Shown piece by piece: positions 47,480-57,595 of a stretch of 64,000 nucleotides of DNA. Made by a program: the position numbers and the translations under genes. The stretch is from Phymatolithon calcareum. Its lineage: Eukaryota; Rhodophyta; Florideophyceae; Hapalidiales. The notes under the pieces are model-generated. The model ran no database searches. It saw nothing but the letters and a program-made list of their open reading frames with translations, and was not told the origin of the DNA. Location: the NCBI GenBank assembly GCA_977006965.1, contig OZ345363.1:1-64000 (forward strand), written 5' to 3'. Position 1 is the stretch's first letter; every line of letters starts with the position of its first letter.

Positions 47480-47943
47480 GGTGCTCATTTTTACGCCAGC
47501 AGATGAGAGGCGCTCAAATTCAACCAATAAAATAGCGTGAACGTATTCAACCCATTCCGATCGCTTCCGGCCTCGACCAGTAAGTGCTTTTAGATGCACA
47601 CGTTTCATAGAAACTCCGACCGTGCGCCTTGATACTATAGAAATGGCCCTATTCTCTGGTTTTTGAAGCTGATTGAGATAAAATTCGCTATTTTCCACCA
47701 ACGCAATGCCTTCTTTCGATTCGTGGCCACGGAGCTCTTGTCTGTTGAGCGGAAGATACTGGGGAATTGCTTCACAGCGCTGGCTGCAATCAGTGAAGTT
47801 GATCCCGAGGATATGGCCTCATTAGCCATCCAGTTAATGACCATTTTCCGTTGGAATTTGGTGGCGACAATTTCCGTCCGGCGATTTGGTGAAGTATTAC
47901 CATGTTCAGAATGATTGGTGGCCATGTTGAGGCTGGATGGCAT
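47480..47943 (-). pseudogene. DNA-transposon DDE-transposase N-terminal fragment
   Basis: The minus strand from 47943 encodes KFQRKMVINWMANEA, SAVKQFPSIFRS and NRKKALRWWK. After a frame change, VGVSMKRVHLKALTGRGRKR and WVEYVHAILLVEFERLSSAG follow. Such helix-turn-helix plus G-R-G-R-K regions precede the DDE core in pogo/CENP-B-like transposases. Homology ends at the 46-bp repeats and no catalytic core is present. The family assignment is from remembered motif style and is moderate. Confidence 0.45.
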
Positions 47944-48297
47944 CGATATGAAAAGACGTGAATCTCAATGGGGTGGAATGGAGATGCTACAGAGAAATTT
48001 AAGTCTTATATCAAAAAATATTGGATCTGTTGCCTACAATGCATCATTATTCTACGGTATACATTTGCTGTTGATACTGCTTATGTTGCATCCATTGAAC
48101 TGAAAATATCATATCCAGGACAAGAGGGCGTGGCCCAGTGGTTAGCAACGTGAAGTATTTCTACTGTACAAATTCCCGTCGCGGTTTCAACGCCCACTGC
48201 AAAACTTCAAAAATAGGTTTCACAACTGCTGGTGAATTTTAATTTTTCTCATTTAATTGAAAGATTTCTTTTTTGTTCCTTCAAAATTATTTGAAAA
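47944..48297. other. Interval without recognised gene
   Basis: Contains a tRNA-like stretch (48126-48196) judged too degenerate to annotate. Otherwise AT-rich. Confidence 0.4.
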
Positions 48298-51132
48298 CTA
48301 GAAAGAAATAGATATTTTCTGTAAATCTTGAGTACTACTACTCTCTTCACCCCCTCGTATGCCCCTCCGATATTTTGGGACACTAATTTCACGTAACAGT
48401 GTAGTTGAATGGATTGCGGAGTTATATGCAACTTCAACATCTACAAGATGCTTGTCCCAATTGTCTTGTCGTGTGTTCACATACGATCGTATAATTTCTT
48501 CAATTTTTCTGTTCATTCTCTCAGTTTGTCCGTCTGTTTGTCGATGGTATGCAGAGGATAGTAATATCTTTACGCCTAAGGAGAGAACAGTGATTTCCAG
48601 AACGTACTAAAAAATATTTATCCCTGTTGCGAATGATTTGCCGCGGCAGTCCGTGGTGCCGATAGATGTTCTCGTGAAATATTTTTGCAACTCCGTCAGC
48701 CCTAACGTTTGTAGTTGTAGGGCATATGCGAATCATTTTGGTGAGTCGATCCACAAAGACAAGAACAGAAGTGTGATTCTTTGTTGTCTTCGGGAGAGGT
48801 GATATGAAATCCATGGTTATACTTGACCACTTTTCGGTGGGGGTTTTCAAAGGTTGAAGCTCTCCAATAGGTGATTCGGTAGATGCTTTTATTATTTGAC
48901 ATAAGTGACAGGTCTTCACGTATTGTTCGATGGTTTTTGCCATTTGTGGCCAGTGGTACTTCTTCTGAATTCGTTGGAGTGTTTTCTTGACGCTGAGGTG
49001 TCCGGAGGAGTACGTATCATGGTTATCGAAGTTGACTTTGGTTCGAAAAGATCCCTGTGGAATGCAAGTCATTTTGTCCTTGTAGAGAATATTATCTTTA
49101 ATTTCGTATGGTTCGGTGGGTTTTCGATAAATTTCTTTGAAGTCTGGGTCTTGCATGTACCGTTCTTGGAGATATTCTCGGACTGGGAGTCCATTTGAAT
49201 GGTTGAAATAGCATTTAATATCTTGGTTTACGTCAAGATCTGATCTAAGAGTTCTCGATTGTTCTCCGTGGTCTACGGTATATCTTGGACATTTCGCGAC
49301 AAGGCTTCTGCGACAATGTTGTTTTTCCTTTGACGTATTAGATGGTGAAGTCAAATTCTACGAGCCGCTCAAGACACTTAACTTGTCGTTTCGATAGAAT
49401 TTCTTGGGTGTCTAGGTAACTAAGTAGATGATGATCGGTGTTGACGGTGAACTTATGTCCATGGAGGTACACTCGCCAAACGCGAAGTGATTCGACAATT
49501 CCCAGTAGTTCGCGTTCGTGAACTCTACAGTTTTGTTCTGCAGGATTCAGAATTCTTGAATAAAATGCAACGGGATTGATGAATGTTTCGTGCTTCTGTT
49601 CCAGAACAGCTCCAATGGCGAAGTCTGAAGCATCAGAGGTGACGATGATTGGTAGATTTGGATCGAAAGTCTTGAGAATTGGGGCAGAATCTAGAGCGTT
49701 TTTGATTTTCTTGAACGCGTTGTCTTCTGTCGATGTCCATTTAAAATCCGTTCTACCTGTAAGGAATGTAAGCAGATTAACTATTCTGGCACAGTTTTTA
49801 AGGAATCTTCGGCAGTAGCTGACAAGGCCTAAGAACGTCTTTCTTATGTCGCGGGATGGGTATAGGGAATAGGGAATACTTTGATGAATTTGTCACGATA
49901 CGGATGGAATATCTTCTTCATTAAATCGATGAAGTTCGCTGGATCATTGGTAAGTCCGAACGGAAGAACTAGAAATTCGTAAAGTCCATATCTAGTCCGA
50001 AACGCAGTCTTTGGTATTGATTCTTCTGCTATTCGGATTTGATGGTATCCGGAACGAAGGTCAATCTTCGAAAAATACTTTGCTCCTGCAATCTAGTCGA
50101 ATATATCATCGATTCTGGGAAGAGGGTATCCGTTCTTGACCGTGATCTTGTTCAGTGCACGATAATCGACAAACATTCTAAGGTCACCGTTCTTCTTTTT
50201 AACGAATATAATCGGAGCTCCCCAAGGGCTTTTGCTTGGTCTTATGAACCCTTTCTTGGATCGGTCAGCGAGTTGCTTGCGCAGTTCTTGTAGCTATTTC
50301 TCGGATAAGCGATATAGTCCTTTTCGTTGGGGTTTGGCGCCTGGTATCAGTTCGATTTTGAATTCGCTACCTCTAATAGGGGGTATTCCATCGGGTAGAT
50401 CTTCAGGGAACACGTCCTTGTACTCATTAAGCCATGATGTAACGCTGGAGTCTTCTACTGACTTGCTTCTACTGTGTGGCTCTATAGGTCGTAGTATCAC
50501 AGAAAACACTGTGATTTCTTGGTGGATCGTACCAGGGTTTTAGCGGAGCTCAGATTGAGTCGATGTGTGACTTTGCGTAAAAGTCTAGTGTTTGTACCTT
50601 GAAAGGTGAAAAATAATTCTTTTCTTCCGCAGTCTGTTAGAGTGGAGTGTTTGGAGAACCAGTCTTTCCCAAGGATGAGGTCGTATCGTTGAAGTTGACA
50701 GATGGGTATCTGAAGGGTATCTTTGTATTCGGGGAATACAATTTCAATATTTCCACCGATTTCGATTGTTCTTTCGGTCCCGTCAGCCATTTCGGCACTA
50801 TCGTCTGATGGGACACGAGTGAGACCGAGTTCGCCGGCGAACCGTGAGGATACTAGACTTGCTGTTGAGCCGTGGTCAAATAGAATCCGGCACTTGTGCT
50901 TGTTTGCGGAGCCATAAATAACATAAAGGGGAGTTGAGTTCAATAGCACTGCATGCGATGATTGGGGCGGAAGCAATCCTTCTTTTTTGTGTTTTCCAAA
51001 TTTTTCGGAAGTGTTTGGAACTGAACTAGCTAGAGAGTTGGAATCGGCTAAGCTCAGTTCCTCTTGAGGTTTTTTGACAATTACGAGCGATGTGGCTTTT
51101 CCCTCTACAACGCAAGCAACTTCCTTCAGCAA
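48298..51132 (-). pseudogene. Pol of gypsy element 2
   Basis: The protease frame (50497-51132) has DHGSTAS where D-S/T-G is expected, so the catalytic motif is damaged. RT follows with [20 protein letters not shown] and a palm region leading to PYRDKFIKV. There the catalytic aspartate block is missing and two TTCCCTA units are present (49858-49880). Homology resumes at TFLGLVSYCRRFLKN. RNase H and integrase follow: an HHCC domain (GHLSVKKTLQRIQKKYHWP...CHLC) and MDFISPLPK in a 277-codon open frame (48521-49354), then MNRKIEEIIRSYVNTRQDNW up to 48298. The terminal integrase part is absent. Not functional. Confidence 0.85.
49858..49880 (+). repeat. Internal telomere-type repeats at a deletion junction
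   Basis: The plus strand reads GGGTATAGGGAATAGGGAAT, two perfect TAGGGAA units plus a partial one. They occupy the exact place where about 70-80 codons of reverse transcriptase (catalytic block to connection) are missing from gypsy element 2. Confidence 0.85.
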
Positions 51133-51868
51133 TGCACTTGTCTCGGTCTTCTTGGGTCAGTTTTTTCAATTGGACATTACCAATATCCATTGGAGAAAAT
51201 CCAGGGTTTTGCTTTGGAACAGCAGCAGGTAGAGCTTGAAGTTGCGTTCTTCCGCTACGGTGAGAACTTTCGACGAGTTCGGCATCTCTCATGAGGTCGT
51301 TGTAATTACGGTACTGCTTGGTGCACAACTCTTTCCAAATGTACAACTTTAAACCTCGAGAGTACCGGTCAATGACTTCGTCGATAGAAATGTTAGGAAT
51401 ATCTCCAATGATTGTGAGGAAGTCATTGCTGTAGACTTGGACTGACTTAATCTGCTTCCATACGCTCGTGCGAGTTTGTCCTTGTTTCGCGATCCGAAAC
51501 GGTTCAGCATTTCTTCCCTTTGTTCGTTCCAGGAAGATATTTTTAGATTACTATGCAGGTTTAGAGTCACAAACCAAGTGTGTGCTTGACCGTCCAGAAA
51601 GCTGACGGCAATTTTTAAAGCCTCGCTAGAGTTCCTGACACCTGTTAAATAGATGTGCATCCCAACTTTCGACAGGTGCTTTTCCAGTATACGACGATGG
51701 TTTGTTGATTTTAGGTTGGCGGTCACTCATAAGACTGGCAGATGCTTCGTTAATTTTTCTCTGGGTATCCTCTAATTGGGCGTGTAGCTCACCAATTAAT
51801 TGTTGTACGTTGGGTGTCTGAGGAGGTTCATTGGGTGCTTCAGAAAAATTATCACTACCAGGCTGCAT
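51026..51868 (-). pseudogene. Gag of gypsy element 2
   Basis: Begins MQPGSDNFSEAPNEPPQTPN and passes a helical segment (QQLIGELHAQLEDTQRKINE). Two frame changes (about 51670 and 51350) break the capsid region (LDGQAHTWFVTLNLH). A canonical C-X2-C-X4-H-X4-C knuckle, CLRCRGKSHIARNC, marks the nucleocapsid. It overlaps the start of the protease frame, as usual in gypsy elements. Confidence 0.8.
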
Positions 51869-51887
51869 GGTGATTTATTGATTTTGA

Positions 51888-52391
51888 TTACTCGAATAAT
51901 TTACGATTGATGTTATCAAAAACGCGGAGGTGGGCTTTGCTCTTCTGGTGACGCTTGAAGTGGTCCTCTGACTCAAAGTCACGCTTGCACTGCACGCAGT
52001 GGAGGTCGGTATGTAGTAACGTGACGTTACGGCGATGCTTCTTGGACCGAATGTGATCGTCGAAGCTCCGGGGACCGTTATACGTGACAACACAAAGCTT
52101 GCAGTGACGGCATATATTTTTTAACGGAATTTTACGGCGGTCCTTTTGCTTCTCGGCGCGGCGCGCGCGTTCGTCCGCGGCTCTCGCCTTGCGGCCAGAT
52201 ATTTTCTTGAATTTCTTCTCGCGGCACTTCGGGGCACGTGCTGGGGCCGAGCGAGGAATTCGATATGTCGGGGTGGAGGTCACGCGGAGGTCGAGAGATA
52301 TTTTCGAGTGGCCAATAAAAATCGAGATCAAATTGTTGTCCGATTCGGTCACGATCGGCGGCGGTGGAACGGTCTGCTTCGACATAGTCAT
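51888..52391 (-). CDS. Small two-zinc-finger basic protein
   Basis: An intact 167-codon minus-strand frame. The middle is strongly basic (GRKARAADERARRAEKQKD). The C-terminal half has two C2H2 fingers: CKLC...FDDHIRSKKH and CVQCKRDFESEDHFKRHQ, with the wide H-X5-H spacing of matrin/U1-type fingers. Such fingers bind DNA or double-stranded RNA. The stop is 19 bp from the gag start of gypsy element 2, on the same strand. This raises the possibility that it is carried by, or expressed with, the retroelement, although codon use and GC content differ from gag. A host gene beside a truncated element is the alternative. Confidence 0.6.
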   Translation of the reverse strand: MTMSKQTVPPPPIVTESDNNLISIFIGHSKISLDLRVTSTPTYRIPRSAPARAPKCREKKFKKISGRKARAADERARRAEKQKDRRKIPLKNICRHCKLCVVTYNGPRSFDDHIRSKKHRRNVTLLHTDLHCVQCKRDFESEDHFKRHQKSKAHLRVFDNINRKLFE

Positions 52392-52545
52392 GGAACGTGA
52401 CGACCTTGTAATCAGATCTACTGCAAAATCCCAATTTAGGTAAAAATAATTAGTATAAGATTATTTTTATGTAAGGTCACGGATGCACCAATTTCCAATT
52501 AATAAACTCAAACGCTCGCGGAAATCAGGGCACCGGTCACCGTTA

Positions 52546-52940
52546 GGCCCGGTTTATACCAACATTTTCATGTTCCTGTCGAGCACGTTTTGCTTCAAAA
52601 AGACACCTGGCGGTTTTTTTGTGGATGGACACCGGCGTCGCGTCTTGTCATACGACCACGACCACAGGAACCTCTTCGCCACCGGGAAACAGGTTAACTC
52701 TGTTTGTTCTGCTTTTTTCTCATACATCATTACAGTACATTTGTTCTTGGCGGGTTTCACGCTTGATTTTCGCTCTGTTGCACATGGGAGTATGTCGATA
52801 TGCTCTGTAAGCCGGGCGTGAACATGCCATCCGATGCTCTCTAACTGGTATGGACAGAAGTAGACAAATGGTCATATGATTAAAAAGTGGAAGCAGTAGT
52901 GGCCGAACATGAACACGAAAACGCTGGTATAAACCGGACC
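52546..52940. mobile_element. PIF/Harbinger-type MITE with TTA target duplication
   Basis: A 395-bp element flanked by TTA at 52543-52545 and 52941-52943. The termini read inward are GGCCCGGTTTATACCAACAT and GGTCCGGTTTATACCAGCGT, and the similarity continues to ...GTTC for about 33 bp. A 3-bp TTA duplication and GGCC-type ends are the signature of Tourist-like elements. No coding capacity. A related right end (CCGGCATAGACCGAGCCT) is at 59476-59493. Confidence 0.85.
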
Positions 52941-52943
52941 TTA

Positions 52944-53455
52944 CAATTGTGGAACGGAGATGATGCGCTGTAGGCGGTGCTACCAGATGAAAGGCGGTGT
53001 ATGATACTTACTTGAGAAGTAAATTATTTTTGGTGGTGGTATGACACGAGTGGTGACAGGTGTGATACGGTTGAGTTTGGGTGAGGTTTGTGGTGTAGGT
53101 TGGTGATCTGGTCGTTCTGGTGGGGATAGTCTTGCTCTAAGTTTGTTGCCGGCCTCGACCTCCGGCAGGCTTCCAAGTTTATATAGAGTTCTAAGATAGT
53201 CTAGACACTAGGTATTGATAGTCTAGACTATTTCGCCAGCTAGGCATAAGGAGGTAGTTTGCTACTATAAGTTGCCATCTCAACTATAAGTAACAATTAC
53301 AACCTAGCAACAAGGAATAAAAACTAACGTAACTAGCCATAACATGTAAAAACATAATGGTATAAAAATATAAAAGTATAGAAGTACTGTAAGAGTAGTG
53401 GTCTAAAAAGAAATGTGCTGTCATAAGGACAGTTTATAAAAAATCCGTTACAGCA
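52944..53455. other. Interval without recognised gene
   Basis: Contains a G/T-rich stretch (53030-53150) and AT-rich sequence to 53450. No gene recognised. Confidence 0.4.
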
Positions 53456-53520
53456 GACCCCCAGGAAAGGAAACCAAAGAAATCGTATTTAATTTCTTTG
53501 ATTTCGTTTCGTGGGGGTCC
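53456..53520. repeat. Long imperfect hairpin
   Basis: GACCCCCA (53456) pairs with TGGGGGTC (ending 53520). The arms continue through AAACCAAAGAAAT and its imperfect complement, giving a stem of about 28 bp with an 8-base loop. It lies about 300 bp before the first chromosomal gene. It may be a small foldback element or a terminator. Confidence 0.65.
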
Positions 53521-53763
53521 GGGTGGTGAGGATAAGTGAGCTGCCCGACGCCGCCCCTCTTACTGCGGCGGAATGTAACTTCAGGGGTTCGAGTCTTGCG
53601 GGCGCCGGACGGAGTTTGAAATAGCCAGCGTCTTCTGAACGGCGACCGTCTATGCAATACATTGTCTTCCGCCCTCGCAGAAATTGAAGCAGCGTGCAGC
53701 AGTGACCGCTCAAGATCATGCGCGCTCGAGGGCTTGTAAGGGCAAGCGGGCCACGTGCAAGCA

Positions 53764-54866
53764 ATGAACGTTTTGCCTTTGAGGCTAGAACAATCCAAGC
53801 TGATTCTCGCGCACGGCAAGCTTGGAGACATGTTGATTAGGAACGGAAAAAAGAACTATCTCAAAGGCTTGTCTCTGCTTTCATACGGCATGGAACAGAC
53901 AAAGATTTCATTCCAGCAGCACAAAATGGACCTAGTGATGAGATTCTGGAGATTGTTGTCCGCCCACGTATGCGCTTGAAGCACCGCGAGCGGCCGCCAA
54001 TACTGCGACGCTTTGTTTACCGTGGAGTAGGACCTTCGAACACGAACAAGTTACCAAAGCGCAAGGTGGTCGACGCTATGACAAAGTTTTCTGCACGGCG
54101 CAATCTGTATCCAAATGTGCGACTCCCAAAGAGAGATTTGACAGTTGGAGAAATGGACCTCGTGCTGGCTTTCTTGGAAGAGATCTACAAGGAAGGAAAG
54201 CTTGCATTCAGAACAGTACAAGAGACGGTTCGGGCTTGCGAGGATGTTTTTAAAAGGTACAGGCAACTTTATGGTCAACCGGATGTGATCGGGTATGAAG
54301 GATTTCCAAAGCCATCCTCGGAATTACGCACGTCTGCAGCGCCATCATCTAGATCTGCTCCAGCCCCAAACAGTGGGAACGATAATGCTCTCAGTGTGGC
54401 ACACGGCGCCAGTAGCGGCGCCAGGAGGCACGCCGCGCTACCCTCAAACGCGGAACAGCTCTCAAAACATGCACGCCCGGAGTTTAACGGAAGAGAATCA
54501 GGCGCCGGACATATCGTTTCTTCATCTTGGGAGAGAAGGCTTGCGAGTATGACGCAGCGGTACTTTCAAACGGCGAAGAGTTTAACAATTTATCTGGTCT
54601 TAAAACGAGGGCTCGATCCGCGACGAGAGCTGCGATTCAAAGTCGCGATTACGGGGATCGATTTTAATGATTCACTCCTTTCTTCAACTGAGCAAGCCAT
54701 GTACGAGTATCTTCGCGAGTGCAATGAAGAGAAGAAAGAAGAGCTGCGTGGCGAGCTTTTGTGGCAGTTTGACCTGCTCACCAGCATCCGCTCCTCTCTT
54801 GGATATGACTTGTTCAATTCTGTGGGATGGCCAAACTGTACTGATGATATTTCTATTGCAACTTAG
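53764..54866 (+). CDS. Unrecognised protein, probable one-base frameshift
   Basis: An ATG at 53764 opens MNVLPLRLEQSKLILAHGKL. Protein-like sequence then moves to the frame that holds the rest of the gene (open from 53841 to 54866). The switch falls at a run of six A residues (about 53846-53851), so a one-base indel, real or from assembly, is likely. Read without it, the main frame starts at an ATG at 53970 and gives 298 residues: a basic N-terminal part (KHRERPPILRRFVYRG), helical segments (TVGEMDLVLAFLEEIYKEGK), a Ser/Ala-rich linker and an acidic helical C-terminus (YEYLRECNEEKKEELRGEL). No family is recognised. The composition argues for a genuine gene. Confidence 0.55.
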
Positions 54867-55918
54867 ACCTGTATATCCAGCGTTTTCTTTTCTTCGATAA
54901 TCTTCAGCAATACTTGGTTAGTCTCTCTCCTCCGCAATAGGGAGAAGGCCGTGTTTCTCATCAAATTGCCGTTATGTTGACAGAAAGCACTTCTGCATAC
55001 CTTTTCTCGTCTTCTTCAGTCGGACGCATGTACGTTTCTAATCCTCCTGGAATTTGTTTTGCCTCCCTAAACAAATCGTTCATCAAATCTCTCCGCGAGC
55101 TTGAACTTATGGAAGCAACAGTGGAAGTCTTTCTTACTATTTTTTCGTCTCGTCTGAAGAAGTACTCGACACTTTTTGGCTGCTTTGGATGTCCTACATA
55201 GAGTCATTTTGAGAGATCCAAAACACCCAAGTATAGCTGTACTGCCGAAGAAGGTGCATGAGTGGCAGGGCACTGGTGCCAAGGATCTAAAAGAACCTTT
55301 CTTTGCTCGTCCATGTCCGCGAATACGGCTCCAAGGACGTCCAAAAAGTGAAGAGAGCATTTTAAATCATTGTGTGCAAGCCGGATATTCGCCATTGCTC
55401 TTTCTGCGGAAGTGCTGTCGCATATCGGGAATGGAGTCTCAGCGTAGGTGGACACAGGAACCTAGTCTTCTTCTCTTCTAGCACCCCTGAAGACTGTGGA
55501 AGGAGCTTTGCATGTAACTCGGATGGAGAAATCGGACGTTGGACGGTGTGACAATTAGCTCGCCTGGAAATAAAAACGTGCTGAGGTCTGATATTCCAAA
55601 GGTGGAATCGTTGTTTTCTAATTTCAAAAGTCCGTGAAAACATCTGGAGCGGAAGTTTGCAAATCAACGCTGCACCGTGGAATCAGCCACTGAAAACCTA
55701 TGCCGCGTCCTCGTAACCAGCCCACGAAAAAATGACGGGTAATGCGGACTTTTCTGACTGCAGTCAGAAAAGACCCATGGGTCTATGCCGCGATTTTGAT
55801 GAATTCTCAAGAAGGCCCCTCTGTTAGTTAAATTTATTTTTAATGTTACATGCAACAAAGAAGAAAAATCAAACAAAAACTGTTGGGCTGTAACTTTTCT
55901 CGAACCCAGAGCCGGCAT
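54867..55918. other. Interval between genes, palindrome inside
   Basis: No recognised gene. A minus-strand stretch at 55204-55455 (with SAERAMANIRLAHNDLKCSL) looks somewhat protein-like but short. A perfect 24-bp palindrome with half-site CTTTTCTGACTG lies at 55749-55772, followed by AGACCCATGGGTCT. Confidence 0.4.
55749..55772. terminator. Perfect 24-bp palindrome downstream of membrane-protein gene
   Basis: Half-site CTTTTCTGACTG followed directly by its complement, no loop. It lies about 150 bp beyond the stop of the minus-strand gene at 55919-57256. It may affect transcript 3' ends or simply be a cruciform-prone sequence. Its role is unproven. Confidence 0.3.
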
Positions 55919-57256
55919 TCAAGATGTAATCGGAGAACTACCAGGCATTCCTTCAATTTCGCTTTCCGTCCACGTGCCCACATCCGCATCTAATTTTATG
56001 CCAACAAATGGAGTTGCCCTCGCAATGCCGTAAAAAAGCGGTTTCTTTTGAGTCTTGCTAAACTTGCACGCCCCCGACGGTGACATTAGCTCTATGATCC
56101 CATCCAGTAAGTCCTCAGTGCTCATCATTGGATTATAGCGCAATCTCCCCTGAGCAGATATCATATACCTGCACAATAAAGCGATTGCCAGCATTGTACC
56201 CCCAAGCGCGAGACAACAGGATACAGAGACAAACCAGAGTACATCAAACTCCGTCGCTGGTGTAGTCCCGCTGAGAGTTTCCACACTCTCCATCGATAAA
56301 CCCAAGTTTGCCAGGAATGATATCTCCCGTGCGGAGTTTGAATACTCCAATGAGTAGAACTGTGCTGCCGCGCGGAGGTAGTTGGCCTCGTTATTCCCGC
56401 CCTCCCATACTGTTGCAGCGACATCCGTTAATGCCAATACATCTTGTTCACTATTGCTGATTCGACTGGTGACCACCAGCAAGTCAAGCCCTCTCAAATT
56501 CACCCTGCCGGCACAGCCGTACCTTGAGCCGATTGCGCACGTGATATTCAGAGTGGAATTGCAATCGCCTCCACTAAAGAGGAGTCCAATTCGTCTTCCG
56601 TCAAAGGGTCCGCCGTTCTCCGCGGGTACGTGGTAAACCTGCTCAAAACCCCCGAAGATGCATGGCTTTATCCTTTCTGTATTCTCCTGCGAGCGCCTCA
56701 GTGACCTGTCCCTTGAGATGCGGGCGTCGGTCTGATCGACACAGACGAATTTGGTGCCGTTGCCACTGGGGATTGCTGCAATGGGGACGGAGAGACCTTG
56801 ACCATCAGTATTCGAGCACTTGGCGGCGCTGAAGTACATGCTGCCCAGCTCAGTATCGTTCTCCCAATTGCCAAAGCGGTGGATAGGGCCGTCTTTGATG
56901 CCTTGACCGGGGATGAGAACAGGTAGTTTATCGCCAGCAGTGTCATAGACATTCACTGTGATGCCATTGATGCCGAAACCACTCGCTATTGCGGAGACAG
57001 TGTACAAAGCGTATAGAACAGTCAAGACGACGACCAGGGTCGTGCGGGCGACAGCGCCGACGCCAATACCGAGGAATTCCACCCCACCGAGGCGCAAGTT
57101 TTTGCGTTTGTTGTAAATGAGGCGAACGTGCCACCACCTCAGGACTTGTCGGATGGAAATGATAAGAATATAACTTAGAAAGAAGTCAAAGAAGATCGTG
57201 TTCACACCACCAGCAATGCGGGATTCCAGGCCTACGATACGCATCGTCAAAAACAC
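55919..57256 (-). CDS. Membrane protein with large extracytoplasmic domain
   Basis: An intact 445-residue frame without introns. Hydrophobic segments are at about residues 17-36, 63-90 and 339-364. Between the second and third lies a domain of about 245 residues with several cysteines and N-glycosylation sequons (NGT, NDT, NST, NIT), so it probably faces the lumen or outside. The C-terminal 80 residues should then be cytosolic. No family is recognised; a receptor- or channel-like surface protein is possible but unsupported. The start at 57256 is the first ATG, with another four codons in. Perfect palindromes lie about 150 bp downstream and 310 bp upstream. Confidence 0.75.
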   Translation of the reverse strand: MFLTMRIVGLESRIAGGVNTIFFDFFLSYILIISIRQVLRWWHVRLIYNKRKNLRLGGVEFLGIGVGAVARTTLVVVLTVLYALYTVSAIASGFGINGITVNVYDTAGDKLPVLIPGQGIKDGPIHRFGNWENDTELGSMYFSAAKCSNTDGQGLSVPIAAIPSGNGTKFVCVDQTDARISRDRSLRRSQENTERIKPCIFGGFEQVYHVPAENGGPFDGRRIGLLFSGGDCNSTLNITCAIGSRYGCAGRVNLRGLDLLVVTSRISNSEQDVLALTDVAATVWEGGNNEANYLRAAAQFYSLEYSNSAREISFLANLGLSMESVETLSGTTPATEFDVLWFVSVSCCLALGGTMLAIALLCRYMISAQGRLRYNPMMSTEDLLDGIIELMSPSGACKFSKTQKKPLFYGIARATPFVGIKLDADVGTWTESEIEGMPGSSPITS

Positions 57257-57563
57257 TGGACACGCCTGGTTTTTGTGTGGAGAAAGCCTTCAATGGCAGA
57301 ACGTTTAGCTTAGTTGCTTCAGCTTGCTTTTCGCTGGCACAGTAGACTGTACAGATTACCAGATTGCGAGGGCAAGGTTGTACAAGTTCCGCGCGCAACG
57401 AGCTTTTGGGATGGTACAAGCTGCGCTGGAACAGGATAGCCTGCAGCACTCGGTATATACCCTCTTCTGGCTTCCTGTAAGGCAAATACATATTTGAAGT
57501 TCTTGTCTCCTTTAGTCTAGTCTACTCATAGACACTAAGAGCAAGTCTATTACGGAAGCAAAG

Positions 57564-57595
57564 CATATGGGCAAATGCATGCATTTGCCCATATG
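57564..57595. promoter_or_regulatory. Perfect 32-bp palindrome upstream of membrane-protein gene
   Basis: Half-site CATATGGGCAAATGCA followed directly by its complement. It lies 308 bp upstream of the start codon at 57256. Perfect dyads of this size may bind a dimeric factor or form a cruciform. The role is inferred from position only. Confidence 0.35.

Larger units (their letters stand above)
48298..51868 (-). mobile_element. Ty3/gypsy element 2, degenerate, LTRs not found
   Basis: Minus-strand gag-pol in Ty3/gypsy order: gag from 51868, zinc knuckle, protease, reverse transcriptase, RNase H, integrase to about 48300. It carries many frameshifts and stops, a deletion in RT sealed with telomeric repeats, and no LTR at either side, so both ends are lost or too diverged to see. 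It is distinct from element 1 in its zinc knuckle and RT sequences. Confidence 0.85.

Noticed and set aside
48126-48196. tRNA-like sequence with an A-box-like GTGGCCCAGTGGTTAG and a B-box-like stretch, and GGGCGT/ACGCCC ends
   Set aside because: The B box is poor and the D and T arms do not pair when placed at normal spacing. At most a tRNA-derived relic.
53520-53605. GGGGTTCGAGTC resembling a tRNA T arm
   Set aside because: No matching acceptor strand or D arm was found upstream, and a permuted gene arrangement could not be supported.
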